Below are positions 14,000 to 25,720 of a stretch of 45,000 nucleotides of DNA, piece by piece. Position 1 is the stretch's first letter. Each line of letters begins with the position of its first letter. The stretch is from Saccoglossus kowalevskii (Eukaryota; Hemichordata; Enteropneusta; Harrimaniidae), in assembly GCF_000003605.2 (NCBI RefSeq), contig NW_003114461.1, positions 554,929 through 599,928 of the forward strand, read 5' to 3'. The notes beneath the pieces were generated by a model. It did no database searches. It was not told where the DNA came from and worked only from the letters and a program-made list of their open reading frames with translations. The position numbers and the translations under genes are program-made.

Positions 14000-14007
14000 T
14001 ATATAAA
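14000..14007 (+). promoter_or_regulatory. TATA-box-like element, possible plus-strand promoter
   Basis: TATATAAA lies in a GC-richer context (CAGGGC before, CCAGTG after). An expected start about 30 nt on would fall near 14030, and a strong donor GTAAGTATAG follows at 14077. Together this could be a promoter with a short non-coding first exon of about 45 nt, with no ATG in it. No matching downstream exon is proven, so this is a weak call. Confidence 0.22.
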
Positions 14008-14672
14008 CCAGTGATGCATTGAAACCTCCCTATAACCCGAACAGTTTTTGAATAAACGCGTAGAGTCTAGGTTTGAGTAAGTATAGTGTTCGCCGAGCTT
14101 GATTCAGTCAGTGATGTGTACCGACGCACTGGCTGTAGACAAATAAACAGACGACGTGTACGCGAGTTAACTTGACAAGGCAAGACATGTTGTAATAATC
14201 TCCCTCAAATTTGAAATCGATAACTTTTCATAATAACAACATGTCTGCCGTCAATTATTGAACGGTGGGGGTTCCACAATGTCATCTCGTACGCACACTC
14301 GCCTGTCGATGATAATAACAGTTTCCACTCAGTTTTATCAGCGGGGCTGGGTCAACAGAAAAACACGCAATTTTTCCTCGATAATTGCAGAGGTTTCGTT
14401 CTCAGGGCCCTCGTGATACCTCGTAATCGAGCTAATTACTGTCCGTTGTTGGAGTGCCAATTGAAAAGACGAACACACTGGAAATATTTGTCCGGATTAT
14501 AGCGGGCTATTTTTAGAACTGACGATCTACTGAGTAAGAATGAAACGTTATTTTAACAAACAGTGGTCGGTTGTGAGTACCCCAGCTTTTTTGTAGTATA
14601 TAATTAATACCATAGAGTCGAGTATCTGATCCGATATTCAGTGCAATATTGCAAACATTTAACCGGCTGGGA

Positions 14673-14722
14673 ATACTCGAACCAGTGACGGTAATATTTC
14701 TCGCTGATACCGAGCGAGCCCA
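14673..14722 (-). ncRNA. tRNA-promoter-like A and B boxes (possible SINE head)
   Basis: Read on the minus strand, TGGGCTCGCTCGG (14710-14722) resembles a pol III A box, and GGTTCGAGT (B box, GGTTCGA at 14677-14683) begins 39 nt later. A 5-bp D-stem-like pairing CTCGC/GCGAG is present, but no anticodon stem can be drawn. It is therefore not an intact tRNA. A tRNA-derived SINE remnant or chance are the alternatives. Confidence 0.2.
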
Positions 14723-15086
14723 AGTTATCATTCGCGCTAATTGATATCAGTACTTTCACATGGGCGTTTTATAGGACACCATCGGGTTAAAGGCTATGAT
14801 TGGCTGAATTTAACGGAACAAACATTGTCTACTGTCCATAGGTCCCTCCTCTAGGTGACCTGAATACGGCGCTCCAAAATGGACGACGCGAAGGTCACAC
14901 CAGATGATGTTAATAAATGGCGGTCGTATTTTTTGTTTTGTTTTAATGTACGTAGTTCATATTTAGTAGTTTTAGAAACTTTACCACTTTTCGACAAGCA
15001 ACAGGCATTGTATTTGTAAACAGACTGAGTGAAGTTGCATGGATCTATTTGTATAACGGGCACAGAAATAACAATTCAAGGCCTAC

Positions 15087-15183
15087 CTTGCGATCGCAGT
15101 ATCAATACTACGACGAGACATCTTATCAGGTTACGCATCAAACCATGGTATCCGTTCATGTCCTCCCCTGAAAAACACCATCA
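15087..15183 (-). CDS. THSD1-like: THSD1-like gene, start exon with signal peptide
   Basis: The coding part runs from the ATG at 15157-15159 to 15087 and gives 24 residues plus one base. The peptide has basic residues (R9, R13) followed by the hydrophobic core CLVVVLIL, as expected for a secretory signal. It ends CAA G|GTAGGC in phase 1, which fits the phase 1 start of the 972-nt exon (G + AT gives Asp25). An in-frame TGA lies directly upstream at 15181-15183, so this ATG is the first possible start. Upstream there are two acceptor-like sites: a strong CCCCTCTACAG ending at 15184 and a second TTTTTCAG ending at 15168. The exon may therefore be preceded by a 5' UTR intron. Too short for a 60-codon open-frame cutoff, it was found through splice phase and signal-peptide logic. 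The junction is predicted, not observed. Confidence 0.55.
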
Positions 15184-18082
15184 CTGTAGAGGGGAAAAAA
15201 TAACATAGAAGTTGGTTAAAACTTGTTGCTTGACCACCGACGTCGTCTAACTAATAAATGACATGGCTACCATCAGCGAGCCGAGTTGTACACGGCGGAA
15301 GTTGTGCTTTGTTTGCCGTTGATTCCAGTCTAAGTGGGGTAGGAAGCAGTTATACCAGTAAATACGTATGTCTGCCGCGCACACGGTGGTGTGTTTCGGG
15401 ACAGTTTAAAGCCATATAAGTAAGAGACGGATATACCTTTGTCAAGTACAGCTACATGTAACGATCATTATCTCTAATTTGACCCTGAATGACCCACAAT
15501 GCACAAATAACGGAGCTTTGTAGGGGGTTCCAAAATGACCCCGTTGAATACTGCACACGGACCAGACATCAATACAGCGCTTCCATTAATTGTTAATGCA
15601 TAGGATAAGTGGCATTGCTAAAGCTCCCTAGGTGAACGATTCAAAATAATATTTCCCGCGGAGGTTATGAATATTCTTTATCTCAGTTTTGCATTTGCAA
15701 CGAATAAAACAAACTTTGTATGGAAAATATTAATTTTAACGAAATAAATGGTGCAACAAATGGCCATTTGAGCGTAGTGATTTCAATCGATTATTTTACT
15801 CGTGATTGCCCGGGTTTAATCCGAATCAATCTCATACAAAGGAAGAATTCGGAGTTCAAGGGCCGGTCCACAGTTGATAATGGAACAATTACTGAATAAT
15901 GACCACCTATTTGTGAAAGCTCTACAAAAAACCTCTTTGAATTTTCAAATTACAATGCCAGTGGCTATTGACAAGCAGCTCGGGTCGTCATACCACTGAC
16001 ATTCCGACGGATCTAAGGAGGGTTATAGCATTCCCCGCTACGAGTGTTTGACAAGGCAATGGGTCACAACGCCGATGCTGTAACTTTGTGTCAGCAGTAC
16101 CGCCAATATAGCGTGACCTATTTCATCTAGGGAGAGGTGTATGCCAGTCTACCGTGTCGGCTCTATGCAGTTATAACAGTGGCGTGTTTGGTCGGCTGGA
16201 TGCATTCACTGAGAGCGGCGGCTTTGTAAACGTTAACGAAGCGAACTGACAATGTTAGGAAACTAATTATAAACCACAAGTATAGGCACATCTCCTTGAG
16301 ATTTACATGAGACATTTATACAAGGTTTCTTAAAGTTTTAACATTATTATTTCAGGGAATCGTAACACTGGCTATCGATGCGTTAACATCGTCCGTGATT
16401 TTATGTATGAATCACGGTTACTCGATTCGATATCAATACATCAGTTCTCGGCTAGTGCTGCGGGATTTGAGGCATTTTCATCATACTAGTGAGGTATTGT
16501 GACAGTAAATTTAAACTTGAGCTACGTATCTACACCACGACAGAATAAAAAATACACGTTTTCATAGATGAAACGGCTTTTACTGGCGCCAAAGTTGTTT
16601 TTAAATAACACACTGGTCAGTTTATCGAAACTACGGAACCCCTTATAATAAACGCCCTCTAGAGTTGGGCCACCCACACCGGGAAGACGGGATCATTCAG
16701 ATTTGAATGAATGGTCGAATTCCAAAATATGGTCGAATACGACTAAACAATAACGGTGTGCCCAGTCAATGCTAAGAAAAACTGTGTCTATGCCTGAGAC
16801 ATTTCAAAAATATGTCGTGGTGACAAACCCTTTTTCTATTTTTTTCTATTTTTGACAGAAACCAGATAAACGGTCGTGAGCGGTATCCTTTAAACTGACG
16901 CGCGCGCTGACCAGAAACAAATAATTCTATATTTTCGTCCTAAAAAACTAAGATAAAGATTTAAAAAAATAAGATAAAGAGAGCCCGAGTATATCAGAAC
17001 CGATTTTATTTCAATCAACTACGACCTGTCCATGTTATCCCAACACCTGGACACAATCATCAGAATCGATTGGCGAGAGTTTGAATCTATCGCTCGTAGC
17101 GTAAACATGCGTTAATGAGTTCTATGTACAGTATGAGGCGGCACTAAGGCAGAATAAATCAAACATGTCAGCTGTCACCGATACCATTGATAATGATCAA
17201 CTTATCAAGGTGTGAAGCAACCAGACTCAATTAAAAATGCGGGGAAATAGCAAGATGAATGTCGAAGAAGACATTCCATTTATTACTAATTTAGACTTCA
17301 TATCATGTCAGGCGATCATTTCCATAGATTTTAAACAATGAGTGACACGGGGTAATTAAAATGCAATAAATAGCATACGCATCGCATCGTAGAAATATTA
17401 GTCTAAAAGTAAATATATTACATGCAATGATGTGTTAGTCCCTTTTTATGTGTGTATTATCGTCATTTGGTCAGTACATGCATGGGGTTCAAGATGATGA
17501 TATATTCGTGTGAACCCCGATGTGTTGAGTTCAGCTCGCTGTCAATTGTTTAACACATCTCTGACTCACGGTCGCATTATTCTGACTTTCATATCGTTTC
17601 CGTGAATAACTAGAGAATTGTTTCACTTCCTTTTGAGTCATCATTTTTATCAATATAATTTGTAATTTTTCAATCAAGTCAAACTAACCAATGTTAATCG
17701 ATATTTAACCTGATATATATAAGATATGAAAATAAAATAACAATGTACAGTTGTACACCCCTACTCTATAAAGTGCAAGATTTCTGACAAGACGTAATGC
17801 GAAAGTAAATGCATACCGGACAATTTCAAGCAAGAGATATGGGTCGTGCCAGATTTTGTTAATATATATATTATGATTACTATATTTGACAGTTCTTTGA
17901 TGTAGTAAAACTTCCCGAATAATCTTCAAAACAAGTGAATCCAATATGTATGCCAGGAGGCCAGAGCTTGGGAATGTCATATGTTGTTACAATGTTCTCC
18001 AGTACGAACTGATTTTTTTAATGTGTTCTAAATTTAACCAAAAATACACAAAAAAGGCATTTTACTCATCATGGTAGCTTAC
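15184..18082. other. Upstream region of the THSD1-like gene, no confident exon
   Basis: No gene is recognised. If the micro-exon at 18083-18097 is real, this is a 5' intron of the minus-strand gene. A plus-strand acceptor (TTATTATTTCAG, AG ending 16355) is followed by two overlapping open frames of 30-50 codons. Neither has a donor or a family match, so no exon is called. Confidence 0.4.
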
Positions 18083-18097
18083 CTGCGGGACAACTGT
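18083..18097 (-). other. Candidate 15-nt micro-exon
   Basis: On the minus strand a long pyrimidine tract ending CATTTTCTAG is followed by the 15-nt ACAGTTGTCCCGCAG and then a near-perfect donor GTAAGC. The exon length is a multiple of three, so its inclusion would keep any frame. It lies 2.9 kb upstream of the THSD1-like start exon on the same strand and could be a 5' UTR exon of that gene. Chance apposition of the two sites is possible. Confidence 0.3.
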
Positions 18098-19106
18098 CTA
18101 GAAAATGAAAAAAATAAAAAGTATGTCTAGACTGTGAAATCGTCGGTAGAGGCAAAACATTAATTACCATCATGTATTAAAAAACAAAGTCGTGACACAG
18201 TAGGTAATACATTGGAGAGGCGGGGGGGGGGAGTTGTATTCAAAAGACGAATTCCGCGTTTGTGTCACGGTCATAATAAAAGTTGCGATTTGAAATAAAA
18301 GCTTTAAAAAATGCAAACGTAAATTATGGGATTTCGAGATTGTTGTTGATTGAAGTTGTTGTTTAAATGATTCAAACAGCACTCATGTATGTTCTCCACT
18401 GTAATTTAATAGTGATTCAACCGGCGACATAAGCTCTAACAAATCAAAGTACAATTTTGTGGAAGGGGGCGTCTAATGTTACATGGAACGCCTTCAATTT
18501 TCGAAGAAAATTGACTAATTACACACACCTCTAAACCACCATGTACTTATAACGAGTACGTAGAGAGAGTATATTAACAAGACTTACTCAAACATAATGG
18601 TACAAAGGCGTTTTGAAAACACTCACAGCAATCACGAAGCTATGCTCAAATCGATACTGATTGTTGAACTATGGGTGCATTACGTTTTTTCAAGATTGCT
18701 GATGAATTTACATTCTACTACTACACACATAAATAATAATGGCTTATTATGTTGTAATTGTATAGGTAACACGCATTGCATGCGTAAAAGCTTATTTGAC
18801 CCGCTTTCACGGCATTTTAAGCTACACGCCGCTGAAGGCGTCAAGGAGAATAACTGCATTTGTGTTATCATCTCTTCGAAGAACACAAATCGTTGGGCAT
18901 TGTCATCTGATTCACGGTGGCTGTGCGCATACATGCATCTGGGACACCCGGACAGGCCGTCACAACATGTACCGACGTATGAGGAGAATTCGTTGAATTT
19001 CGACTAAATTGTCAGAAGGTCTAAACAGTTTGTGACCTTAGATTCATTTTTTTGAATTCATATTATTCTTGGTGGTTGCTTTATTATTTTCTCTATGTTT
19101 TCCCAG
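18098..19106. other. Non-coding stretch with an unassigned plus-strand open frame
   Basis: A plus-strand open frame of 136 codons (18597-19007) overlaps other open frames of 66 (+) and 84 (-) codons in a GC-richer patch at 18780-19000. None has a domain, a transmembrane pattern or splice support. A run of ten G is at 18222-18231. I do not call a gene. Confidence 0.35.
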
Positions 19107-19198
19107 ATATTCTGCACGCCCTGGTCCAGGACCTGTCACGTGACACGTTTAGGTGGGAGTTGAACATCACTTCCGCATTATATGCAATGTTATCATAG
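19107..19198 (+). CDS. Candidate terminal exon, unknown protein
   Basis: A very good acceptor (TTTTCTCTATGTTTTCCCAG) precedes an open frame of 29 codons that ends at TAG 19196-19198. The peptide starts ILHALVQDLSRDTF and then reads RWELNITSALYAMLS: amphipathic, mixed in composition and unlike low-complexity intergenic translation, with one N-glycosylation sequon (NIT). A GTGGGA after TTTAG could act as an internal donor. No family is recognised and no partner exon is assigned. The frame is short enough to be open by chance. Confidence 0.22.
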
Positions 19199-21796
19199 TA
19201 TGAGTGCTTCAAATATTTCTGAGTTGATCTCAGAATATTTTCTTCTACCCTTAACATTTTCTAAGTGCCACTACATCGAACATGAGTGTGTTTAGTGACG
19301 TAAAGTCACACTCGTATATACAGTTTTCACTTGTGTGCCGAGAGCCAACGTAGAAATGAAACATCCTCTTACACTACACTATAAAACATCCAATTTATTA
19401 TATAGTTAATTTGGGAATGATGTTGTCATGGTCACGGGGGAGTGTGTATCTCCCCCAAAATGAACGGTATAAATTCGACAGAAGTAACAGGAATCTAGAG
19501 AGATGTTGGGAACTGGTCATAACTAACGTAAAATCCTTGAAATATCCCGAATTAGATTATATTTCAATTGGTAGGTCCTTCTCAATTTTGTGTTAGTATT
19601 ATTAGAGAATTTTCCATAATACAATGTACTAATGCGTGGCTACTAATAGTAATATGAACTTCATCACCGTGTTAGAATTATAAGGCAGAATTTTCAAAAA
19701 TATGAAACGGATGACGGTTGTTACTTTCTTTGCAACGAAGGAAGTGAAATCATTAATTTAAAGTTCAGACAAGTATACCTTACAGAACAAGAATCGTACG
19801 TACACAAGATGAAATCGATAAATGAGGCACATTAGTACATTTCACAATGACAGCGGGTTATTTTACTTGAACATCGAAATACCACTATGGAAAGCAAAAC
19901 AGACATTTTGACATAGAAACCGCAATGCCAAGGATAAGTCAGTATATGCCGCCGCGAAGAAAGAATAGAAATAGCTATTTTAATCATCGTGTGTGTGCAT
20001 ACATTTGGAAATTCTCAAATCGCTCGTTTATCCTCTTTCCACAAAGGCAGATGTGAAACATCTACTGAGAAAATCTCCCTCGTAAAAACAACACGAACAA
20101 TACGAAAAACAGTATGATAATAAAATATTCATTAATAACCACGTGATATATCCGGCCATTGCCCAGAGGCAACAATAGAAACACGGCGATTCAAAGAAGT
20201 AGAATTATAAATAGTAATGTAAAATGGTAAAAAAAAATACATCTTGTGATGATGAGATATTCCCAGTTGGCTTTAAATTATACAGCCCCGTAAAGACGAC
20301 TGCAAGAAAATTCTCAATACATCGTAAACTACGCAGCATTTCTACAGGAAACGACGCCATCTTGGGTGTGGCATGTATGTTTTATTCTAATAGGGGTTCA
20401 TGAACGGTTCTCTAGTTTCTAGTCATAATCCTCTGGTTTCAATAGTAATTTTTCATCGAAAATGATAAATAAATAAATAGTTAATTGGGCACTTATTTGA
20501 AGTCAATTAATTTTGTTGACACTTGGGATGAACTGATATCGATGTCCTTTTCATGTTTAATTAGGAATCACACACACTTAATTGAAAAATGCAAACGATA
20601 TACTATACGTCACGGGTAAATACTAGAAAATGTAATCGGTATGTACACAATCTCGCGTGACTGATTTTTCTTTTATTTCGGTGTAATAAAACTCAATTTT
20701 AAACCCCGATAATTGTTAAAAATATTAAACAACAGCACACAGGAATTCGGTGAATATCGAAATACGAAATTCAAATGAGCAAAATCGAAACAAAAACTGT
20801 TCAGCTCAATATTTGATGATGATGGTTGAGCAAGATCTGATTTACACGGCATTAGGTTTATGCATTTTGCCGTAACATGTGCTATTCAGGCGGAAAATGG
20901 TACGGAGAGAGAATCAGAACGTCAATTACTTGAACTGATTGTACAATAATCATTCCGAAAACTACCATTATTCCTTACGTGTCCTTTTCCGTAAAAATAA
21001 ATTGAAAATTAGTTTCGAACTCCACACAGGCAATATTTGGCATACTCTCACTGGTATCATAAGACAATATTCACCGTGACGTCATTTCCGGTAGCCATCA
21101 TATTTACATATCTCGGGTTTTATGCGATTTGCTGGAGACAGGACACATTATGTGACGCAGCTGTGGAAGTTATTACATGGCATACAGCCTAATTAAACAA
21201 TGGGTTGGGTTAATCTTCAAGTATAGAATACTAGTATTACCCATAACTATGCTTCAAAATCGAGATAGAAATCGACAATCCCTTGTTTTGTTACTAACAT
21301 TAGTTTGTTTGGGTCCAGCATCATCTTCAGAAGACAGGGATGGAGTCAGTGTAGTACAGAGAAAACATGGGAAATTGATTTAATAATATTAAAGCACTGC
21401 GATGCTGCTGACCTAACTGACTAGTATTAGTTGACTATATTTATTTAAATATGCTCCCATGATGAGAGTGTAATATAAACAGTGACATTCTCGCGATGTG
21501 TGCCCCTGTGACGCTGCAACACATGTCGACGACTTCACTCAGTAACTTCTAAATCGATGAAAACGAAAGAAATATGATAGCTTCACACTGTTTACAAAAC
21601 CAGTCTTTAAGGTCTTGCTTGAACCAGCCACATACATGATTACAACGTGTGTTGTTGTTTTTTTTTATTTCGAGGACGTTTGTTGAATAGGTTCATTTTT
21701 GAAACCATGTTTATGTCAAGCATATGAAAAGCGGTTCTGGTCACTAAACACCGACTAAAGCCATAGTTCGGTTAACAAAACAAGATGTACTCTAAA
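19199..21796. other. Non-coding stretch
   Basis: AT-rich with no recognised gene. A TGACGTCA palindrome followed by TTTCCGG lies at 21077-21090. An open frame at 21177-21383 (+) contains, from the Met at 21250, a signal-peptide-like segment (NRDRNR then SLVLLLTLVCLG) and ends 45 codons later with no homology. I do not call it as a gene. Confidence 0.4.
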
Positions 21797-23140
21797 ATGG
21801 CGGCGAGCACAGACTGTGATATTATTACACCATCAAGAAGCGACAACAAAGTAGCTCCCACTGATTTTTGACAGATGCCGGAATTATCTTGTATTGTTTA
21901 GTTAACGTGTACTAATTTCCTCCCTTGTGGTAAACATACCGCGAATTCTGTCTAAACAGACCTATTCGAATTCCAGTTTATTATCGATTATAAAAATACC
22001 TATAATTACCAACTATTGAGTACATTTATCAATATATATGTAGATCGCGAAGTGATACAATCAGAATTCAAGTAATGCGTCTAGTTCTCGCGGAGTTCTA
22101 AATTGTTGTAAATTTCGTCATACATTATCATAAAACGGAGTTATTTTAACTTCAACCCTTCAAACTTCGAAGAACGGATATTCAATTTGTATTTCCTGCT
22201 CTCAAATATAAACGTTTACTCGGAGAAACATTTAACTCATTACATGTAACAAGTGATGTTATATGATTAAAAATTCATCATCGTGCTTGTCTTAAAGATA
22301 AAACTGTTACCTTCTCACCAACTCAGCTCAACGCATAGCGCCCGGTGTGTGTCTTTGGTCAAAACGAACTCATCGTTGTACATTCAATGGATGAAATAAG
22401 CCGTTTTTTTTAACTACAGCGCTGAGCATATGTCCCAGGTCGTCGAAGCTTTCAAAGATCTTGCGAATGAAAACATACAGCAATTAGAAACCCGAGACAT
22501 TGAATAAACACCGAACGCCTGCTAAGAAACAAACCCCTTGTTTCCAGATCTAATTCAACTCACTATAGTCCATCAGTAATACACCGCTAGCTGCTAATTG
22601 GGACAGTTTTTCACGTCACTTTGTGACCTCACTCCTCGCGGTTGAACTCACAGAGATACATGTATTTCTATCACTTTTTTTCCAGAGCGGACTCCCTAGC
22701 GTATTGATAAATTGCCTGATTGCGTTTGGAGGATGGATGGGTAATGTAAGTGACTGCCACACTTCCAGATAAACTTATCGATCGTTTAGCGAGAATACCC
22801 ACAATTCAACTTTTCCGGGGATGCAAATGCGAATCCGTAGTAACAGGCACAAGCACGTAAAACGCTTTGCATTTGAACCGCGGCGTGATCGTAGCGTCCC
22901 TATTTGTCCGGCCACTAAAACTCGGGTGCAGACAATTATTGAAACAGCTACTGAGAACTCAGATTGTTGCTAGGATACAGAGGGTGTGTATTGCACTTCA
23001 TCAGTTCGCCACAGCTTCGTGAAAGTGTAATATCACGTCGTTACGGTTTCATTCTCTCCCATCATCTCCGCGGAGTTGAAAAGATAACGACGATACTTCA
23101 ATTAGAAAGCATGGCTTCCCTAGACGCGTGTCCACAATAG
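21797..23140 (+). CDS. Tentative three-exon gene for a small membrane protein
   Basis: The model is: exon 1 21797-21850 (18 codons beginning MAAS, ATG inside AAAATGGCGGC); exon 2 22686-22745 (SGLPSVLINCLIAFGGWMGN, a transmembrane-like segment); exon 3 23015-23140 (41 codons, stop TAG). All joints would be phase 0, giving 79 residues. Exon 2 is the strong part: acceptor CTTTTTTTTCCAG, donor GTAAGTGA, exactly 60 nt, and only one of three frames open. The exon 1 donor (AAA|GTAGCT) and the exon 3 acceptor (TTCGCCACAG) are only fair. The family is not recognised, and exon 2 may belong to another gene altogether. No AATAAA was seen close after the stop. Confidence 0.22.
22420..22507 (+). CDS. Candidate terminal exon, unknown protein
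   Basis: The acceptor CCGTTTTTTTTAACTACAG (AG 22418-22419) includes a branch-like TTAAC. An open frame follows: 28 codons from 22421 to the TAA at 22505-22507. It reads SQVVEAFKDLANENIQQLE in its middle, a helical, charged and protein-like segment. The hexamer AATAAA (22503-22508) overlaps the stop, which would suit a 3' terminal exon. It falls inside intron 1 of the tentative 21797-23140 model, so it would have to be an alternative end or a different gene. No homology is recognised. Confidence 0.22.
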
Positions 23141-25591
23141 GGCGGTCAAGATCACCACTATTACAATACAGCATTCTTGTAAAAAATGCTTGAAACTAGC
23201 GGCTTCAAAGGGATACTTGCTGTAATTATTGTTTAATGATGTCCCCGACTTCATACTGTGGAATTTCAAGTTTTTTCTATACAATATTATCATAACGAAT
23301 TATGTTTAGGGCAGATACATTTAGTAATATCAACCGTTTTGGCAGAGGTCGCGTTGTAACATAGTCCTCAAAAAGAGAATCTCTTTCAGTAGGTGTAATA
23401 TCATCACGGCACTTATCAGTTATTTCGCAACAAAGGCCCGTCGATCATGTTTTCTAAATATCGAACGAAAATTCCATCATGTCTTCGGGTTTCCTGCGGT
23501 TTCGACATTTTGAAGCAACGTATTCGATCGAATAACTCGCACCTGGTCATGTTTTGCTGGCGAGATCGACGAAACGAATATTTACAAGGCAATCCAATAG
23601 AAGTCAGTATTAAATTACACCTTCAGAATATACTTTCGGTGGAATATTTTATATGTACATTTTTGGAGCTTATTTTCACTCAGACTGTTTTCCGCTTGAT
23701 TAAAGATCGCAATCTTCACTAGATGCGCATCGAGTCTATCTATTATTGTTATACGCGTTTCTACGTCCTATCAAACGTTGACGGGTAAATACATGGACCA
23801 TAGCTCGTAAATTTCTCTTTGGATAGAACATACATGAAAAAGGTGTTATCATATGTGGTCTCCGGGGAGGAATTATGCTTTGGGACATTATAACAGAAGA
23901 TTAGTCTTCGAAATAATAAATGTAGAAGATGTTATTTTTGACAAATCTTCTCTCCGGGCCAAAACATTAACGTTAGTTGGGAAGTAGAAACATAAATATG
24001 GTTTTACGTTGATTATATATAGATATTCCTAAAACAGTCCAAATTACATTGCCAATCAACACCGCGGTTATTCTGAACACACTAGTATCATGACTTCTCG
24101 TTAATTCATCTTTACTATTTTTACAAATGCAAATAATTACACTATTCAGCAACGCGTAGTCTCGTTTGAAGCTAGTGCAAATTTGGTTCACGCCCACACA
24201 CATATTTAAATATTTTGCTCTACTTCGAATCAGACATTTATCTGCTAATTTGTGGTATGACATATATGTAATTAGAGGATTAATTTAGTGACTGCCACGT
24301 TCTCAGCTACGAACGAGAATGGACAAAGATGGCGGAATAGATGACGTACGCAGATCGAAACATCGCGTGCCACTGACGCGTTTAGGAATGTTTGAGCTAA
24401 AAATCAATTTTTTGCACTACTGAGCATGTTACTGCGCATATACGTAATACATTATGGAAGATAAAGAACTTTGATCACCCTGGAAATTCACTAAATTATA
24501 TGTATTTTTTATACAGTGTCACGGAGCAAAAATATGAAAGATGAAGAAATAATCTCGACATGAGAAACCAGTGTGAAAATGCCAGTTTTGACCAATTTTG
24601 TTTGCAAATCTGTTTGCATTGGTTTTGTTTTGTTGTTGTTTTTTCTTCTTTTTTTTTTTGCAATAATTAAAGTAAACCATGTTATATAATCTTCAATTCG
24701 GCTCGAACCACCTAAAATGTTGTAAAATAAAAATAAAAATACTATTTTGTGCTCGAGATATTAACTATGCTATGTACATGACCACCAAACATTTGTGTGG
24801 CGCGTGACGTATGAACAAAAGGACTTAACGTCTAAGGTTAATACACTCCCATAATTGGGGTGTGAGGGTTAAAAAAAGTAAATTACACTCAATTTGATAA
24901 TGAAAATAGTTATATTTCAAAGTGGTTTAACTGACAAATCCGATCTCCTACGATGCCAGCTATAAAAACTTGTATAGTGAAAATGGTTGATGACACTCAC
25001 CGTAGTGTTACATTAGTAATTATATGCGACGCGCTATTTGAGAAGAATCAGCCAAATTACGTGGAAAAATAGTGAGCCCACTTACAAGTGAAAAAAGAAC
25101 AAGCTTGAATTTCAAAGACGCGTAGCCAGCGAAAAGTGAGACATAAATACTGATTAGAAAGAACGGTGTTCTGTTGATTAAAAAAGAAGCAAAGCTGTCA
25201 TTTCTATGGTGATGGATGAATCTCTATAAAGGTTAATTCGTCATTTATTCAGTAAAGTGAGTCGATATTGTAATATGTTTTACATATAGATCTACTCCGC
25301 TTATTCGGGGATTTGCGATACTTGATACGATGAGTCAACTGGTTGTGTCACCGCGAATATTACGCTAAAAACGAGATGTCTGTGATCGCCGCGTGTTTAT
25401 TTTTTCTTCTGTCTCCACTGTCACGGTGGGGCGACCGGGGCTTCGTCTGTTGAGAAGTCCATCTGAAGCGTGTGTACGACTTAGACTAGTGTTTGATCAC
25501 TAAATGTCACATTTCTTGACATTTTTGTGGGATAACGGCAATACAATACTGTCCAATATTGTATCTCAATTGTTGAAAATGAACTGTCTTT
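23141..25591. other. Non-coding stretch with one short ATG open frame
   Basis: No recognised gene. Open frames at 23447-23722 (+) and 23973-24263 (-) are AT-biased and featureless. At 24307 a plus-strand acceptor-like GTTCTCAG precedes the ATG at 24319, which opens a 34-codon frame (MDKDGGIDDVRRSKHR at its start, stop 24421-24423). That ATG is followed closely by AAGATGGCGG (24326-24335), a YY1-like motif. It may mark a promoter or first exon; evidence is thin. Confidence 0.35.
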
Positions 25592-25720
25592 AAAGGGCGG
25601 CAGTCGTCGTGTCGCGTCCTGTTCAATATTGGACTCATATCGACGGATACAACGCGTGTAAAATACATTGTTTATTTACCTGAAATTCGAACACGCGCTG
25701 TGCGACTACCACAGCGCTTT
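25592..25720. mobile_element. MITE-like inverted-repeat element, copy 1
   Basis: This 129-bp GC-rich island in AT-rich DNA starts AAAGGGCGGCAGTCGTCG and ends CGACTACCACAGCGCTTT, an imperfect terminal inverted repeat. The interior shares CGCGTCCTG, GGACTCATA, CGACG, ATACAACGCGTGTAAAA and GAAATTCGAACAC with copy 2 at 31499-31618. It has no coding capacity. A target-site duplication is not clear here (TTA on the left, TAA on the right). Confidence 0.65.

Larger units (their letters stand above)
12395..15086 (-). other. Intron 1 of the THSD1-like gene
   Basis: This 2,692-bp interval has GTAGGC at its donor (15081-15086) and a pyrimidine-rich CAAG acceptor. On the opposite strand it holds a TATATAAA box at 14000-14007 followed by a GTAAGTATAG donor-like site at 14077. 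On the minus strand it holds a tRNA-promoter-like pair of boxes at 14677-14722. A run of ten G lies at 13584-13593. Open frames inside it are short and not recognised. Confidence 0.5.

Noticed and set aside
16356-16512. Acceptor followed by a roughly 50-codon plus frame with hydrophobic residues
   Set aside because: Two competing frames are open, no convincing donor follows and no family is recognised.
18597-19007. 136-codon plus-strand frame
   Set aside because: Length is near chance for a window this size, composition is irregular and other frames overlap it.
21177-21383. Frame with a signal-peptide-like segment (SLVLLLTLVCLG)
   Set aside because: Very short remainder, no clear donor and no homology; mentioned only in the region note.
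22311-22376. Minus-strand peptide starting MYNDEFVLTKDTHRALC with a GTGAGA donor
   Set aside because: Protein-like but only about 21 codons, with no promoter or partner exon.
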